From contig JANAVG010000004.1 of assembly GCA_024213275.1 (NCBI GenBank), positions 239,551 through 303,550 on the forward strand: a stretch of DNA of 64,000 bases, read 5' to 3'. The stretch's first letter is position 1. Each line of letters opens with the position of its first letter. The notes below the pieces were generated by a model. It was given only the letters and a program-made list of their open reading frames with translations. It did not search any database and was not told where the DNA came from. Both the position numbers and the translations under genes were made by a program. Positions 53,954-62,680 of the stretch are shown piece by piece. The stretch comes from Rossellomorea sp. BNER. GTDB taxonomy: Bacteria > Bacillota > Bacilli > Bacillales > Bacillaceae_B.

Positions 53954-55249
53954 TTATACATTTTTTAATTCTTGAAAGGATTCTCTAACCGCTTCAATGG
54001 TTTCTTTAATATCTTTTTCTGTATGAGCGATGGTAATAAACCATGCTTCGTATTTCGATGGAGCTAAATTAATACCTTTATTCAGCATAAGCTTGAAAAA
54101 CTTCGCAAACATTTCGCCATCTGTGGCCTCTGCTTGTTCATAATTCACTACGGTTTCATCCGTGAAATACAGTGTAAGGGCGCCTTTTAGCCGGTTAATG
54201 GAAATTGGAATCGCATAGTCTTTAGCAGCTTGGAGAATACCTTCTTCCAGCTGAGCTCCTAATTGGTCTAAGTAATCGTAGACGCCTTCTTCCTTTAAAA
54301 CTTCCAGGCAGGCAATTCCTGATAAAATTGATGCAGGATTTCCTGCCATTGTTCCAGCTTGATAGGCGGGTCCAAGTGGGGCGACATGCTCCATAATGTC
54401 GACTCTTCCGCCGTAAGCCCCAATTGGTAACCCCCCGCCGATTATTTTTCCTAAGGCAGTTAGATCAGGCTTAACTCCCAGCATATCTTGAGCACCGCCA
54501 TACATAAACCGGAATGCGGTAATGACCTCATCGTAAATAACAAGGGCCCCAGCATCATGTGTTACCTTATTCACATCTTCTAAAAATCCTGGCTTGGGCT
54601 CGACAATGCCGAAGTTTCCTACAATCGGTTCAACTAAAACCGCGGCAATTTCATCTCCCCATTTATCCATTGCTTGCTTAAAAGGTTCAATGTCATTAAA
54701 AGGCACCGTAATGACTTCTTGTGCAATGCTTTTAGGAACCCCAGCAGAATCAGGTGTGCCGAGTGTAGACGGTCCAGATCCAGCTGCCACGAGTACTAAG
54801 TCAGAATGGCCATGATAGCACCCAGCAAATTTAATGATTTTATCTCTTCCTGTGTAGGCACGTGCCACACGAATGGTTGTCATAACCGCTTCAGTGCCAG
54901 AATTTACAAAACGTACTTTCTCAAGGCTAGGCATCGCTTCTTTTATCATCTGTGCAAACTGTACCTCATGGGGAGTAGGAGTTCCATATAAAACCCCATT
55001 TTCCGCTGCCTTTTGTATTGCTTTCGTTATGTGAGGGTGTGCATGACCTGTGATAATTGGACCATATGCAGCAAGATAATCAATGTATTGATTACCATCT
55101 ACATCCCAAAAATAGGCACCATTTGCTCTTTCCATTGCTACGGGTGCACCGCCGCCAACAGCCTTAAAAGAACGTGATGGGCTATTGACGCCCCCGACTA
55201 TATGTTCTTGAGCCATATTATGTAAAATCTCGGATTGACGAAAATCCAT
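53954..55249 (-). CDS. gsaB: Glutamate-1-semialdehyde 2,1-aminomutase GsaB
   Basis: 431-residue PLP enzyme of haem synthesis (glutamate-1-semialdehyde to 5-aminolevulinate), the second, GsaB-type paralogue found in Bacillus. Landmarks: [10 protein letters not shown] near the N-terminus, [28 protein letters not shown], the Asp of [11 protein letters not shown] and the PLP lysine in [14 protein letters not shown] 55249 is chosen, 7 bases after AGGAGG on the minus strand; the frame reaches 55312 without support. Its place in the ygaE-gsaB-ygaF block agrees with the name. Confidence 0.92.
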   Translation of the reverse strand: MDFRQSEILHNMAQEHIVGGVNSPSRSFKAVGGGAPVAMERANGAYFWDVDGNQYIDYLAAYGPIITGHAHPHITKAIQKAAENGVLYGTPTPHEVQFAQMIKEAMPSLEKVRFVNSGTEAVMTTIRVARAYTGRDKIIKFAGCYHGHSDLVLVAAGSGPSTLGTPDSAGVPKSIAQEVITVPFNDIEPFKQAMDKWGDEIAAVLVEPIVGNFGIVEPKPGFLEDVNKVTHDAGALVIYDEVITAFRFMYGGAQDMLGVKPDLTALGKIIGGGLPIGAYGGRVDIMEHVAPLGPAYQAGTMAGNPASILSGIACLEVLKEEGVYDYLDQLGAQLEEGILQAAKDYAIPISINRLKGALTLYFTDETVVNYEQAEATDGEMFAKFFKLMLNKGINLAPSKYEAWFITIAHTEKDIKETIEAVRESFQELKNV

Positions 55250-55415
55250 ATTATTTCCTCCTCTATGTGAACTATCATTGTTCATTGTAGTACTCGAACC
55301 CCCATTGCGCAAATAGTCAACTCTTCCTGTTTTTGGCTTGTAAGTCCAGGAAACTCGATTTCTCTATTACCTGTGGTACACTATTGAATGGCATCTAAAG
55401 GAAGGAGTGAATCAG

Positions 55416-56423
55416 ATGACCAATGCAATAGAAGTTAAGGACTTAAAGAAGGAATTTAAATCCTATTCAAGTCGATCAGGTTTAAAAGGAGCATTCCGGG
55501 ATTTATTTACCCGTAATTATAAAGTGATCTCAGCAGTGGACAGTATCGGTTTTACGGTCAAACAAGGAGAAATGGTTGGTTATATCGGAGAAAATGGAGC
55601 GGGAAAATCAACAACAATTAAAATGCTAACAGGTATTCTTACTCCTACATCAGGAAATGTCGTAGTGAATGGAATGGTCCCATATAAGGAAAGAGAAAAG
55701 TTTGTAAAGTCTATTGGGGTTGTATTTGGACAACGATCTCAGCTTTGGTGGGATATCGCCGTTCAAGAATCTTTTCAGCTGTTAAAGAAAGTCTATAATG
55801 TTCCTGACAAACAATACAAATCCCATATGGATCATGTCATATCCACCTTAGATATAGGTCCGCTATTGGACAAACCTGTTCGTAAGCTTTCATTAGGACA
55901 AAGAATGAGATGTGAGCTAGCAGCTGCACTTGTTCATAATCCGCAATTATTGTTCCTGGATGAGCCTACAATAGGGTTGGATGTACTTGTTAAATTGAAG
56001 ATTCGTCAATTTTTAAAAGAAATAAACAAAAAATATAACACTACTATTCTACTAACCACACATGATTTATCTGACATTGAAGCACTTTGTGAACGAGTTG
56101 TAATGCTTGATGAAGGGAAAATCATATATGATGGACCATTAAAAAAACTGAAAGAAAACTGGGGTGACCAAAAGGAAATTCACTTTCAGTTTCTCCATGA
56201 CACTTCACTTGCTACATTAATAGAACTAACAAATGAAATGGAAGTGGAATGGGGATACAATACGAAGGATCAGCGCTATGAAGTGATTGTAGCTGCAGAT
56301 GAGGAGCGGATCTCCGCATTGATCACTAAAGTTGTTTCAACTCATAAAGTAAAAGATATGAAGATACTAGAAACAACGACTGAAGAAATTATTCGGAATA
56401 TCTATGAGGTTGGGGCAGTGTAG
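55416..56423 (+). CDS. ABC-2 exporter ATPase
   Basis: 335-residue ATP-binding protein of the DrrA/NatA type. Walker A is GENGAGKST, the signature reads LSLGQRMRCELAAAL, Walker B LLFLDEPTIGLDV, and a C-terminal domain of about 90 residues follows. An N-terminal insertion (SYSSRSGLKGAFRDLFTRN) is typical for the subgroup paired with PF06182 permeases. ATG 55416 is used, 8 bases after AAGGAG. It is divergent from gsaB and is followed after 154 bp by two permease genes. Confidence 0.9.
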   Translation: MTNAIEVKDLKKEFKSYSSRSGLKGAFRDLFTRNYKVISAVDSIGFTVKQGEMVGYIGENGAGKSTTIKMLTGILTPTSGNVVVNGMVPYKEREKFVKSIGVVFGQRSQLWWDIAVQESFQLLKKVYNVPDKQYKSHMDHVISTLDIGPLLDKPVRKLSLGQRMRCELAAALVHNPQLLFLDEPTIGLDVLVKLKIRQFLKEINKKYNTTILLTTHDLSDIEALCERVVMLDEGKIIYDGPLKKLKENWGDQKEIHFQFLHDTSLATLIELTNEMEVEWGYNTKDQRYEVIVAADEERISALITKVVSTHKVKDMKILETTTEEIIRNIYEVGAV

Positions 56424-56467
56424 AGTTGGAGGAAATTATGATGAATCTTAATGTGTTATGTAGGTTC

Positions 56468-56500
56468 GGCAAAATATAGCTTTGTCTGGACAAATAATGA
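56468..56500 (+). repeat. Short piece of a GGACAAAT array
   Basis: GGCAAAATAT at 56468 and GGACAAATAA at 56488, 20 bases apart, have the core and spacing of the longer arrays. It lies between the ATPase and the first permease of the exporter. Confidence 0.5.
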
Positions 56501-56577
56501 GAAGAAGTGATGATTCCTTTCACAGACACCTCCAATCAATACTTTAAATCAATGTATACAAGTAAGGAGGGATTTTA

Positions 56578-57369
56578 TTGGCAAAATACATTGAGATGAT
56601 CCGAATGCGCTTTTTAATGATGCTGGCGTATCGAACTAATTATTATAGTGGAATCTTAATATACAGTATTAATATCGGCGCCTATTATTTTCTATGGCAA
56701 GCCATTTATAGTGGAAAAGAAGATATTGAAGGACTATCAGTTATCCAAATGACTACATATGTTGCTGTGGCTTGGATGGCTAGAGCCTTTTATTTTAACA
56801 ATATTGATAGAGAAATAGCAGCTGAGATTAAAGATGGGAAGGTAGCAGTCGAACTTATTAGACCTTATAACTATTTAGGGATGAAGACAATGCAGGGGCT
56901 GGGCGAAGGGATTTTCCGATTGCTTTTCTTTTCCGTACCTGGAATGGTCATCGTTTCTCTCGTTTTCCCATTAGAGCTATCATCAAACCTGGTAACATGG
57001 GGAACTTTCTTTTTATCTTTAGTATTTAGTTTTATCATTAACACGCAAATTAACTTGATTACAGGTATGACTACTTTCTTCTTATTTAATAATGATGGGC
57101 TTATTCGAGCGAAACGAGTGGTAATCGACTTGTTTTCTGGTTTATTACTGCCAATCAGCTTCTTCCCAATTTGGGCGCAAGACATTATGAGGTTTTTACC
57201 GTTTCAAAGTATTAGTTATGTTCCGAGCATGATATTTACGGAAGGGTATAAAGGGAGTCAGATGTGGGAAGCTATCCTTCTTCAAGGTGCATGGGCACTT
57301 CTGTTATTAATACCCATTCAAATCCTGTGGGTATTGGCGAAAAAACAATTGGTTATTCAAGGAGGGTGA
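56578..57369 (+). CDS. ABC-2 family permease (PF06182), first
   Basis: 263-residue membrane protein with six predicted helices, from YYSGILIYSINIGAYYFLWQ near residue 22 to LLLIPIQILWVLAKK at the end. The KDGKVAVELIRPYNY loop (about 82-96) is typical of the PF06182 family, in which two permeases and one ATPase make an exporter. The start is TTG 56578, 7 bases after AAGGAGG. It is followed after 2 bases by the second permease. The cargo is unknown. Confidence 0.85.
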   Translation: MAKYIEMIRMRFLMMLAYRTNYYSGILIYSINIGAYYFLWQAIYSGKEDIEGLSVIQMTTYVAVAWMARAFYFNNIDREIAAEIKDGKVAVELIRPYNYLGMKTMQGLGEGIFRLLFFSVPGMVIVSLVFPLELSSNLVTWGTFFLSLVFSFIINTQINLITGMTTFFLFNNDGLIRAKRVVIDLFSGLLLPISFFPIWAQDIMRFLPFQSISYVPSMIFTEGYKGSQMWEAILLQGAWALLLLIPIQILWVLAKKQLVIQGG

Positions 57370-57371
57370 AC

Positions 57372-58157
57372 ATGTTTTACGTGACGATTTTTTTTCAATA
57401 TGTCGCCCAGTATATGAAAACTAGACTGCAATATCGTATGGATTTATTTGTAGAAATGATCTCGGATCTTTTGTTTCAAGCAGTTAATTTAGTCTTTATT
57501 TTAGTCGTTTTCGGGCATACCCAATTACTAAGTGGGTGGAATCAGCATGAAATTATCTTTATTTATGGATTTTTCCTTGTGCCATATGCATTCTTTTCGT
57601 CGTTTTTTAACATTTGGGATTTTAATGAGCGATATATTGTAAAAGGAGAAATGGATAGGATTTTAACGAGACCTATTCACAGCTTGTTTCAGGTCATCCT
57701 TGAAAGAATGGAGCTTGAATCACTATTTGGCGTCTTCACTGGTTTAGTGATTATGTTCTACTCAGGAAGTCAGCTTGGGTTATCAATCAGTTGGCTGGAC
57801 CCGATCATGTTTGTTCTATTTGTGATTGGCGGAACACTTGTTTATGCAGGGATATTTGTTGCATTAGCGAGTATCGGATTTTGGTCTGATGCGAAAACAT
57901 CCATTATGCCGATGATGTACAATATTGGAAACTATGGTCGTTACCCAGTAGATATATATAATAAAGCCATTCGATTTGTATTAACATGGATTTTACCTTT
58001 TGCATTTGTTGGGGTATATCCATCTGCTTATTTCTTAGGCAAAGAAGAATGGTATTATTTTTCTTTTCTCACCCCAGTCATTGGATTAGCTTTCTTTTTA
58101 CTGTCCATCTTTCTTTGGAATGAGGGAGTTAAGCGGTATCGAGGGGCAGGGAATTAG
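57372..58157 (+). CDS. ABC-2 family permease (PF06182), second
   Basis: 261-residue partner permease. It starts MFYVTIFFQYVAQYMKTRLQ at ATG 57372, with GGAGGG just upstream. The frame stays open back to 57264, but that part lies inside the first permease gene. Six helices are predicted, and KGEMDRILTRPIHSLFQVIL is the counterpart of the loop in the first permease. Together with 55416 and 56578 it makes a complete exporter inserted between gsaB and ygaF relative to B. subtilis. Confidence 0.87.
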   Translation: MFYVTIFFQYVAQYMKTRLQYRMDLFVEMISDLLFQAVNLVFILVVFGHTQLLSGWNQHEIIFIYGFFLVPYAFFSSFFNIWDFNERYIVKGEMDRILTRPIHSLFQVILERMELESLFGVFTGLVIMFYSGSQLGLSISWLDPIMFVLFVIGGTLVYAGIFVALASIGFWSDAKTSIMPMMYNIGNYGRYPVDIYNKAIRFVLTWILPFAFVGVYPSAYFLGKEEWYYFSFLTPVIGLAFFLLSIFLWNEGVKRYRGAGN

Positions 58158-58162
58158 TGAAA

Positions 58163-58266
58163 AGGGGTCCGGAACCACTATGATGGTCAATATAAAGAAG
58201 GTGTCCCTGAGGCTTTCTTCTATATATTGAAGCTGTGGTTCCTGACACCTGGTTTTGGACAGTTCT
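58163..58266 (-). repeat. GGAACCAC hairpin element, reverse orientation
   Basis: Read on the minus strand it begins AAGAACTGTCCAAAACCAGG, continues TGTCAGGAACCACAGCTTCA and ends TAGTGGTTCCGGACCCC, matching the reference copy at 34430-34546. It starts 6 bases after the permease stop and may terminate the exporter operon. Confidence 0.8.
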
Positions 58267-58342
58267 TTTTTCCCCCTTTTTAAAAACATTTTTTCGTTGA
58301 TAACAGCGTAGAATGTTAAGACGAGCTATAAGGGGTGATAGG

Positions 58343-58744
58343 GTGATTTATCTTATTGTTCTAGCCATTATTGGATGTATGATAATGAGTATTATTACGT
58401 TATTTTTACCTACATGGAAAGAGCAAAACTTGTCTTTCCAAAATTTCTTATTCTTAGGGATATCATATATTGTGATCATGATAGGGTTTGGTCTGCTTTA
58501 TGTCCTATTAGAGCTTGAAGGGGTTCCGATATTAATAGAGAATGGCGAAGTTTTTACTGGTGATTTCTTTGATTATCTGTTTACAGGCATATATTTTAGT
58601 GGCATCACTCTATTTTCTGTAGGATATGGGGATTTGTCACCAGTTGGATTTGGCCGCGGAATAGCCTTGGTAGAATCTTGGTTGGGCTATACAATCCCGG
58701 CAGCATTTGTCGTGAAAACATTTCTCATGGATAAAAACAGCTAA
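58343..58744 (+). CDS. Two-helix potassium channel
   Basis: 133-residue membrane protein with the K+ selectivity filter SVGYGD between a pore helix (FTGIYFSGITLF) and a last helix (IALVESWLGYTIPAAFVV). Two further hydrophobic segments lie at the N-terminus, so the topology is a KcsA-like pore with extra helices. There is no regulatory RCK domain. GTG 58343 has AAGGGG upstream; ATG 58313 has none. It probably forms a tetramer. It lies between the exporter and bcp. Confidence 0.8.
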   Translation: MIYLIVLAIIGCMIMSIITLFLPTWKEQNLSFQNFLFLGISYIVIMIGFGLLYVLLELEGVPILIENGEVFTGDFFDYLFTGIYFSGITLFSVGYGDLSPVGFGRGIALVESWLGYTIPAAFVVKTFLMDKNS

Positions 58745-58807
58745 CATTTGAGTTTCTTTCCTATATTGGGTAGTCTAACAATACAAACCTAATAGGGAGG
58801 AATTCAA

Positions 58808-59275
58808 ATGTCAATAGAAGTTGGAAAGAAAGCACCGGAATTTGAATTACAAGCAAACAATGGCGAAACGGTTAAGCTATCTGATTTTAAAGGAAAAAAT
58901 GTAGTGCTTTATTTTTATCCAAAAGATATGACACCAGGCTGTACAACAGAGGCTTGCGACTTTCGGGACAAGCATGACGAATTTAAAGGTGTGAATGCGG
59001 TGATTCTGGGGGTAAGTCCAGACCCAGTTGACAAACATCAGAAGTTCATCGATAAACATGGTCTTCCTTTCTTGCTATTAGTAGATGAAGATCACAAAGT
59101 AGCCGAGGATTATGATGTATGGAAGCTAAAGAAGAATTTTGGAAAAGAATATATGGGGATAGAACGTTCTACCTTCCTCATTGACAAAAAGGGAAATCTC
59201 GCAAAAGAGTGGAGAAAAGTCCGTGTAAAAGGTCATGTAGATGACGCATTAGAATATATCCGAGAAAATATGTAA
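58808..59275 (+). CDS. ygaF: Thioredoxin-dependent thiol peroxidase (Bcp family), YgaF
   Basis: 155-residue peroxiredoxin that reduces hydroperoxides with thioredoxin as donor. The peroxidatic Cys45 and resolving Cys50 are in TPGCTTEACDF, as in E. coli Bcp. RBS GGGAGG precedes the ATG. It corresponds to B. subtilis YgaF by position between gsaB and perR, an arrangement that groups peroxide defence genes. Its terminator is at 59380. Confidence 0.92.
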   Translation: MSIEVGKKAPEFELQANNGETVKLSDFKGKNVVLYFYPKDMTPGCTTEACDFRDKHDEFKGVNAVILGVSPDPVDKHQKFIDKHGLPFLLLVDEDHKVAEDYDVWKLKKNFGKEYMGIERSTFLIDKKGNLAKEWRKVRVKGHVDDALEYIRENM

Positions 59276-59379
59276 AAATTTTCGCCTATTTTGCATTACA
59301 GGAGGCTATTGTCCATGCATTTTTCTCATACGCTCATACGTTATAGTAGGGCATACCTCCTCATATAAGTCTAGATGTA

Positions 59380-59408
59380 AGGTCGACAATGGTCGGCCTC
59401 TTTTTTTT
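59380..59408 (+). terminator. ygaF terminator
   Basis: AGGTCGAC (59380-59387) pairs with GTCGGCCT (59392-59399) including one G-U pair, loop AATG, followed by CTTTTTTTT. It lies 105 bases after the stop. Confidence 0.7.
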
Positions 59409-59460
59409 GGCTGTTTTCGCAAACTTTGCTGCTGCGAGCAAAATAGCAAAATCTGTATCC
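59409..59460. repeat. GGCTGTTTTCG element fragment
   Basis: GGCTGTTTTCGCAAACTTTG, CTGCTGCGAGCAAAATAGCA resembles the starts of the elements at 5451 and 23824. A short GCTGCGAGC hairpin lies inside. No right end is seen. Confidence 0.45.
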
Positions 59461-59501
59461 TTTCCAGTATTTGATGACAGAAGGGAGAAGTTGGAATCGA
59501 A

Positions 59502-59590
59502 GGGGCTGTCTAAAAAGGGAATAGGAACCACTCACGGATAGAAGATCTATGTATTGAAGTTATGGTTCCTGATTCCGTGGCTTTAGGGGA
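59502..59590 (+). repeat. GGAACCAC hairpin element
   Basis: GGGGCTGTCTAAAAAGGGAA, then TAGGAACCACTCACGG, and on the right GTTATGGTTCCTGATTCC and GGCTTTAGGG. Arms are less well matched than in the copy at 34430. No gene is seen between 59276 and 59965; the gap is repeats and a terminator. Confidence 0.65.
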
Positions 59591-59621
59591 GTGAATTTTG
59601 ATATGTTCCCCAACCAATTAA

Positions 59622-59736
59622 CCTGTGCATAAATTTGGGGTTTCGTGCATTTCCAAGTCATTTTCGTGCATAGATTTAGATTCTTGTGCATTTTCAAACC
59701 GATCTTGTGCATAAAATCATAAAGTTGTGCATGACT
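59622..59736 (+). repeat. GTGCAT array with 20/21-bp spacing
   Basis: GTGCAT occurs at 59625, 59645, 59666, 59686, 59707 and 59727, giving spacings 20, 21, 20, 21, 20. Each copy is preceded by TC, TT or CT. The DNA between copies is AT-rich and unrelated. The mean of 20.4 bp is close to two helical turns, like the GGACAAAT arrays, but the core sequence differs. Confidence 0.88.
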
Positions 59737-59965
59737 ACATTCAAGTTAAGGAAAGTAATGATTCTCCTTATGCAAGGAGTGAGCTAGAGTGATATTCGTC
59801 TGAATTCTCTAAGCATGAGCCGTCTGATCGCATTAAAATTAACCTATCAGACAGCAAAAAACAACGATTTTTAAGAAAATAGCCATTTTTATCGTTCCGT
59901 GATAATTGTCTGAATGTTTTCAGAAATGATAAAATAAGTAAAACATCTCTTAAGGAGTCCACTTA

Positions 59966-60915
59966 ATGAAGATTCTATTTACGTTTGAGCCCAAAGAAGA
60001 ATTAAGAAACCAAATATCAAATCAGTTTCCACTGTGTGAATATTATTTTGTTGAAAAAATTGAAGATGCAGGCCTGATGCTCTCTCAAGCAGAAGTCATT
60101 GTAACAATGGGAGAGGATTTAGAGGACCGTCATATTAATGAAGCAATCACTTTAAAATGGATTATGGTCACCTCAGCAGGAATGGAAAAGATGCCTTTTG
60201 AGAAAATTAAAGAAAAAGGGATCCTCGTAACCAATGCAAGGGGGATCCATAAGATCCCGATGGCTGAGTTTACAATTGGACTTATGTTGCAACATGCTAA
60301 ACAATTTATCCCACTAAACGAGCAGGAACATGAGGAAAAGTGGAGCAGAAGGTTACCAACAAGTGAGCTTTGTGAAAAAACGATTCTAGTCCTGGGAACG
60401 GGAGCGATTGGGCAAGAAATAGCACGATTAGCAAAAGCATTTAGAATGGTTACAATTGGAGTTAATACTAACGGTTCCCCGGTAAATTATTTTGATCGAA
60501 TCGAGACTTTAGCGAATTTGGAAAGGGTACTACCTGAAGTTGATTTTCTTGTAGCTGTATTACCAAGTACAAAAGAAACAAGGTTTATTTTAAAAAAGAA
60601 ACACTTTGAAATAATGAAAACAGCAGCGTATTTATCAACATTGGGAGGGGAGATGTCATTGACGAGAGTGTGCTCATCGAAGTCATGGAAGACCAAGACA
60701 TTACACATGCTTTTTTAGACGTCTTTATTGACGAGCCACTTACTGAAGGTCATCCTTTTTGGAAAATGAAGAATATTACCGTAACACCTCATATTTCAAG
60801 TACTACAAAAATGTACTTGCCAAGAGCATTTGATATTTTAAAACATAATCTCTTTACATATATTCATGATAAGGGAGATTATATAAACATTGTTGATGTG
60901 GAGAGGGGTTATTAA
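59966..60915 (+). pseudogene. D-2-hydroxyacid dehydrogenase with a frameshift
   Basis: The first 218 or so codons (59966 to about 60633) encode a D-isomer 2-hydroxyacid dehydrogenase with the NAD motif LGTGAIGQEIARLA and preceding catalytic-domain parts. Near 60634 the frame breaks. Reading one base differently from ATCAACATTGGG gives INIGRGDVIDESVLIEVMED and continues to DVFIDEPL and TPHISS, the normal end, stopping at 60915. Loss of one base (TTTA|TCAAC for TTTAATCAAC) explains it. It may be a true mutation or a sequencing error. It abuts the adenosyltransferase start. Confidence 0.82.
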
Positions 60916-61476
60916 ATGAAGATTTATACGAAAACAGGAGATAAAGGAACCACTTCATTAGTTTATGGCAGTAGAGTATCCAAATCAGATTCGCGTGTAG
61001 AAGCATATGGAACATGCGATGAGGCAAACTCTATGATAGGGCTAGGAATTAGCTATTTAAAAAATGAGTATTTCGAACAAAAACTGCCATTTCTTGAAGA
61101 ATTCCACAAGATTCAGACTGCATTATTCCATGTAGGAGCGGAGCTTGCAACCCCTTCTGGGAAAGAGGTAAAGTGGAAAGTAGAAGAGAAGGATGTTAAA
61201 AACCTTGAAGAGGTAATCGATAGGTGGGATAGTGAGCTTTCTGCACTTAAGAATTTCATCCTGCCAGGTGGACATCCTGCTGGTGCAGCTCTCCACAATG
61301 CGAGAACCATTGTCCGAAGAGCAGAAAGAGAGTCTGTTTCTATTGAAGAAGAGGTAAACCCACTCGTGTTGGCCTATTTAAATCGACTATCTGATTTCCT
61401 TTTTGTAGCAGCAAGATATATAAATCATCATTTAGGTGAAGTCGAGAAAAACCTTCATGAACCAAGTGAAAAATAA
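60916..61476 (+). CDS. PduO-type cob(I)alamin adenosyltransferase
   Basis: 186-residue enzyme that transfers the adenosyl group of ATP to cob(I)alamin. The N-terminal ATP site is KIYTKTGDKGTTSLVYGS (2-19), followed by DSRVEAYGTCDEANS (about 25-39). The C-terminal part has NARTIVRRAERE and YLNRLSDFLFVAARY. These are standard PduO/YvqK motifs. The ATG follows the previous stop codon without a gap, so the two genes form an operon. Confidence 0.9.
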   Translation: MKIYTKTGDKGTTSLVYGSRVSKSDSRVEAYGTCDEANSMIGLGISYLKNEYFEQKLPFLEEFHKIQTALFHVGAELATPSGKEVKWKVEEKDVKNLEEVIDRWDSELSALKNFILPGGHPAGAALHNARTIVRRAERESVSIEEEVNPLVLAYLNRLSDFLFVAARYINHHLGEVEKNLHEPSEK

Positions 61477-61483
61477 GGAATGA

Positions 61484-61513
61484 TTGACAAAGGGCAAGGT
61501 TCATTAGTACACT
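61484..61513 (+). promoter_or_regulatory. perR promoter
   Basis: TTGACA (61484-61489) and TACACT (61508-61513) with 18-bp spacing, just after the adenosyltransferase gene. The Per box at 61516 would cover the start site. Confidence 0.6.
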
Positions 61514-61515
61514 AT

Positions 61516-61530
61516 TTATAAAGATTATAA
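61516..61530. promoter_or_regulatory. Per box upstream of perR
   Basis: TTATAAAGATTATAA differs at one of the 14 defined positions from the PerR consensus TTATAATNATTATAA. PerR represses its own gene in B. subtilis, and the position at the transcription start suits that. Confidence 0.8.
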
Positions 61531-61564
61531 AGTAATAATTTATATGGAAAAGAGGTGCATGACG

Positions 61565-62002
61565 ATGTCAGAGATTCAATTAAAAGAAGCTGTTGACACG
61601 CTAAAACAGACGGGAGTCAGAATTACTCCTCAACGTCATGCGATTTTGGAGTATTTAATTCAATCCATGTCACACCCGACAGCTGATGATATTTATAAAG
61701 CTCTTGAAGGGAAATTCCCGAATATGAGTGTAGCTACAGTTTATAATAATCTACGTGTATTTAAAGAAGTCGGCTTAGTTAAGGAGCTAACATATGGGGA
61801 CTCATCTAGCCGATTTGACTTTGTTACCACTGAACACTATCATGTGATCTGTGAAGATTGTGGCAAAATTGTAGATTTCCATTATCCAGGCCTTGATGAA
61901 GTAGAACATCTTGCTTCACATGTAACAGGCTTCAAAGTAAATAACCACCGCATGGAGATTTACGGAACCTGCAGTGATTGCAGTACAAAGAAAGAGCATT
62001 AA
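61565..62002 (+). CDS. perR: Peroxide stress regulator PerR
   Basis: 145-residue Fur-family repressor, the same length as B. subtilis PerR. The regulatory metal ligands His37, Asp85, His91, His93 and Asp104 and the structural zinc cysteines Cys96, Cys99, Cys136 and Cys139 are all in register. His37 and His91 are the residues oxidised by peroxide in B. subtilis. ATG 61565 is preferred because GAGGTG is then 7 bases upstream; earlier ATGs at 61544 and 61559 lack spacing. It probably controls itself and peroxide-defence genes. Confidence 0.95.
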   Translation: MSEIQLKEAVDTLKQTGVRITPQRHAILEYLIQSMSHPTADDIYKALEGKFPNMSVATVYNNLRVFKEVGLVKELTYGDSSSRFDFVTTEHYHVICEDCGKIVDFHYPGLDEVEHLASHVTGFKVNNHRMEIYGTCSDCSTKKEH

Positions 62003-62011
62003 TAGTAACAG

Positions 62012-62042
62012 GAATTGTCCTTTACGGGACAGTTCTTTTTTT
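62012..62042 (+). terminator. perR terminator
   Basis: GAATTGTCC (62012-62020) pairs with GGACAGTTC (62027-62035), with one G-U pair and a 6-base loop, then seven T residues. Confidence 0.85.
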
Positions 62043-62119
62043 ATTAGTTAACCTTTTAAATAATTTTATATGTAACGAAAAAAGTCTGTTTTACAGATAG
62101 TTCTAAGCAACCAAGAAAA

Positions 62120-62164
62120 AACTGGCCAAAACATATCCTCTATAAAGGAGCTGCTGGGCCAGTT
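62120..62164 (-). terminator. ygzB terminator
   Basis: AACTGGCC (62120-62127) and GGCCAGTT (62157-62164) enclose an inner CCTC/GGAG pairing. On the minus strand the hairpin is followed by TTTTTCTTGG. It begins 6 bases beyond the ygzB stop. Confidence 0.75.
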
Positions 62165-62169
62165 GATGT

Positions 62170-62523
62170 TTAATTATTTTTCTTTTTATTGTAGTCTTCG
62201 TTAAAGTCTTGTCCTTCGAGATTAGGATCTAATGTTAAAGGTTCATTGCAGTACATACACATATCCACTCTTCCGAGAACCTTTGTCGGTTTTTCGCAAT
62301 TAGGACAAACGACTTGCACTGCTTTAGTGGAAAGCATCCCGATCCAAAAATATACTACCGTACTACCAATGATCGCTAAAAGTCCTAGAAGCATAAAGAT
62401 GGTCATAACGATAGGGTGTTCTCTAAAAAAGATTCCGCCATACATAATGATAAACCCAATAAATATTAAACTTAACGCGAATGTGCGGATTTTATTAATT
62501 TTGCTTGAATATTTTTTTGCCAT
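62170..62523 (-). CDS. ygzB: YgzB, UPF0295 family membrane protein
   Basis: 117-residue membrane protein, the same length as B. subtilis YgzB. Two helices ([18 protein letters not shown] and [20 protein letters not shown]) precede a C-terminal zinc-ribbon-like CPNC...CMYC. ATG 62523 follows AGGAGG on the minus strand; the longer frame to 62589 is not needed. Function is unknown. Position between perR and ygxA is conserved. Confidence 0.92.
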   Translation of the reverse strand: MAKKYSSKINKIRTFALSLIFIGFIIMYGGIFFREHPIVMTIFMLLGLLAIIGSTVVYFWIGMLSTKAVQVVCPNCEKPTKVLGRVDMCMYCNEPLTLDPNLEGQDFNEDYNKKKNN

Positions 62524-62680
62524 TATCGTCCCTCCTAGTCCAATACTATACCATATTTCTACGTTCATATTGGAATAAAAAGTGGGCAAATGTCGAACTT
62601 TGACTATAATGTAAGAAGGATATTTTCACTGTCTGTCGAAATAATAACCGAAAGATTGAAAGTGAGTGGAGGAATATTTT

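Noticed and set aside
59622..59736. Regular GTGCAT spacing as a CRISPR array
   Set aside because: The repeated core is only six to eight bases, the step is 20-21 bp, and there are no cas genes; repeats of 24-37 bp would be needed.
59768..59962. 64-codon minus-strand frame before the dehydrogenase
   Set aside because: No family resemblance and no convincing RBS; it covers the likely promoter region of the downstream gene.
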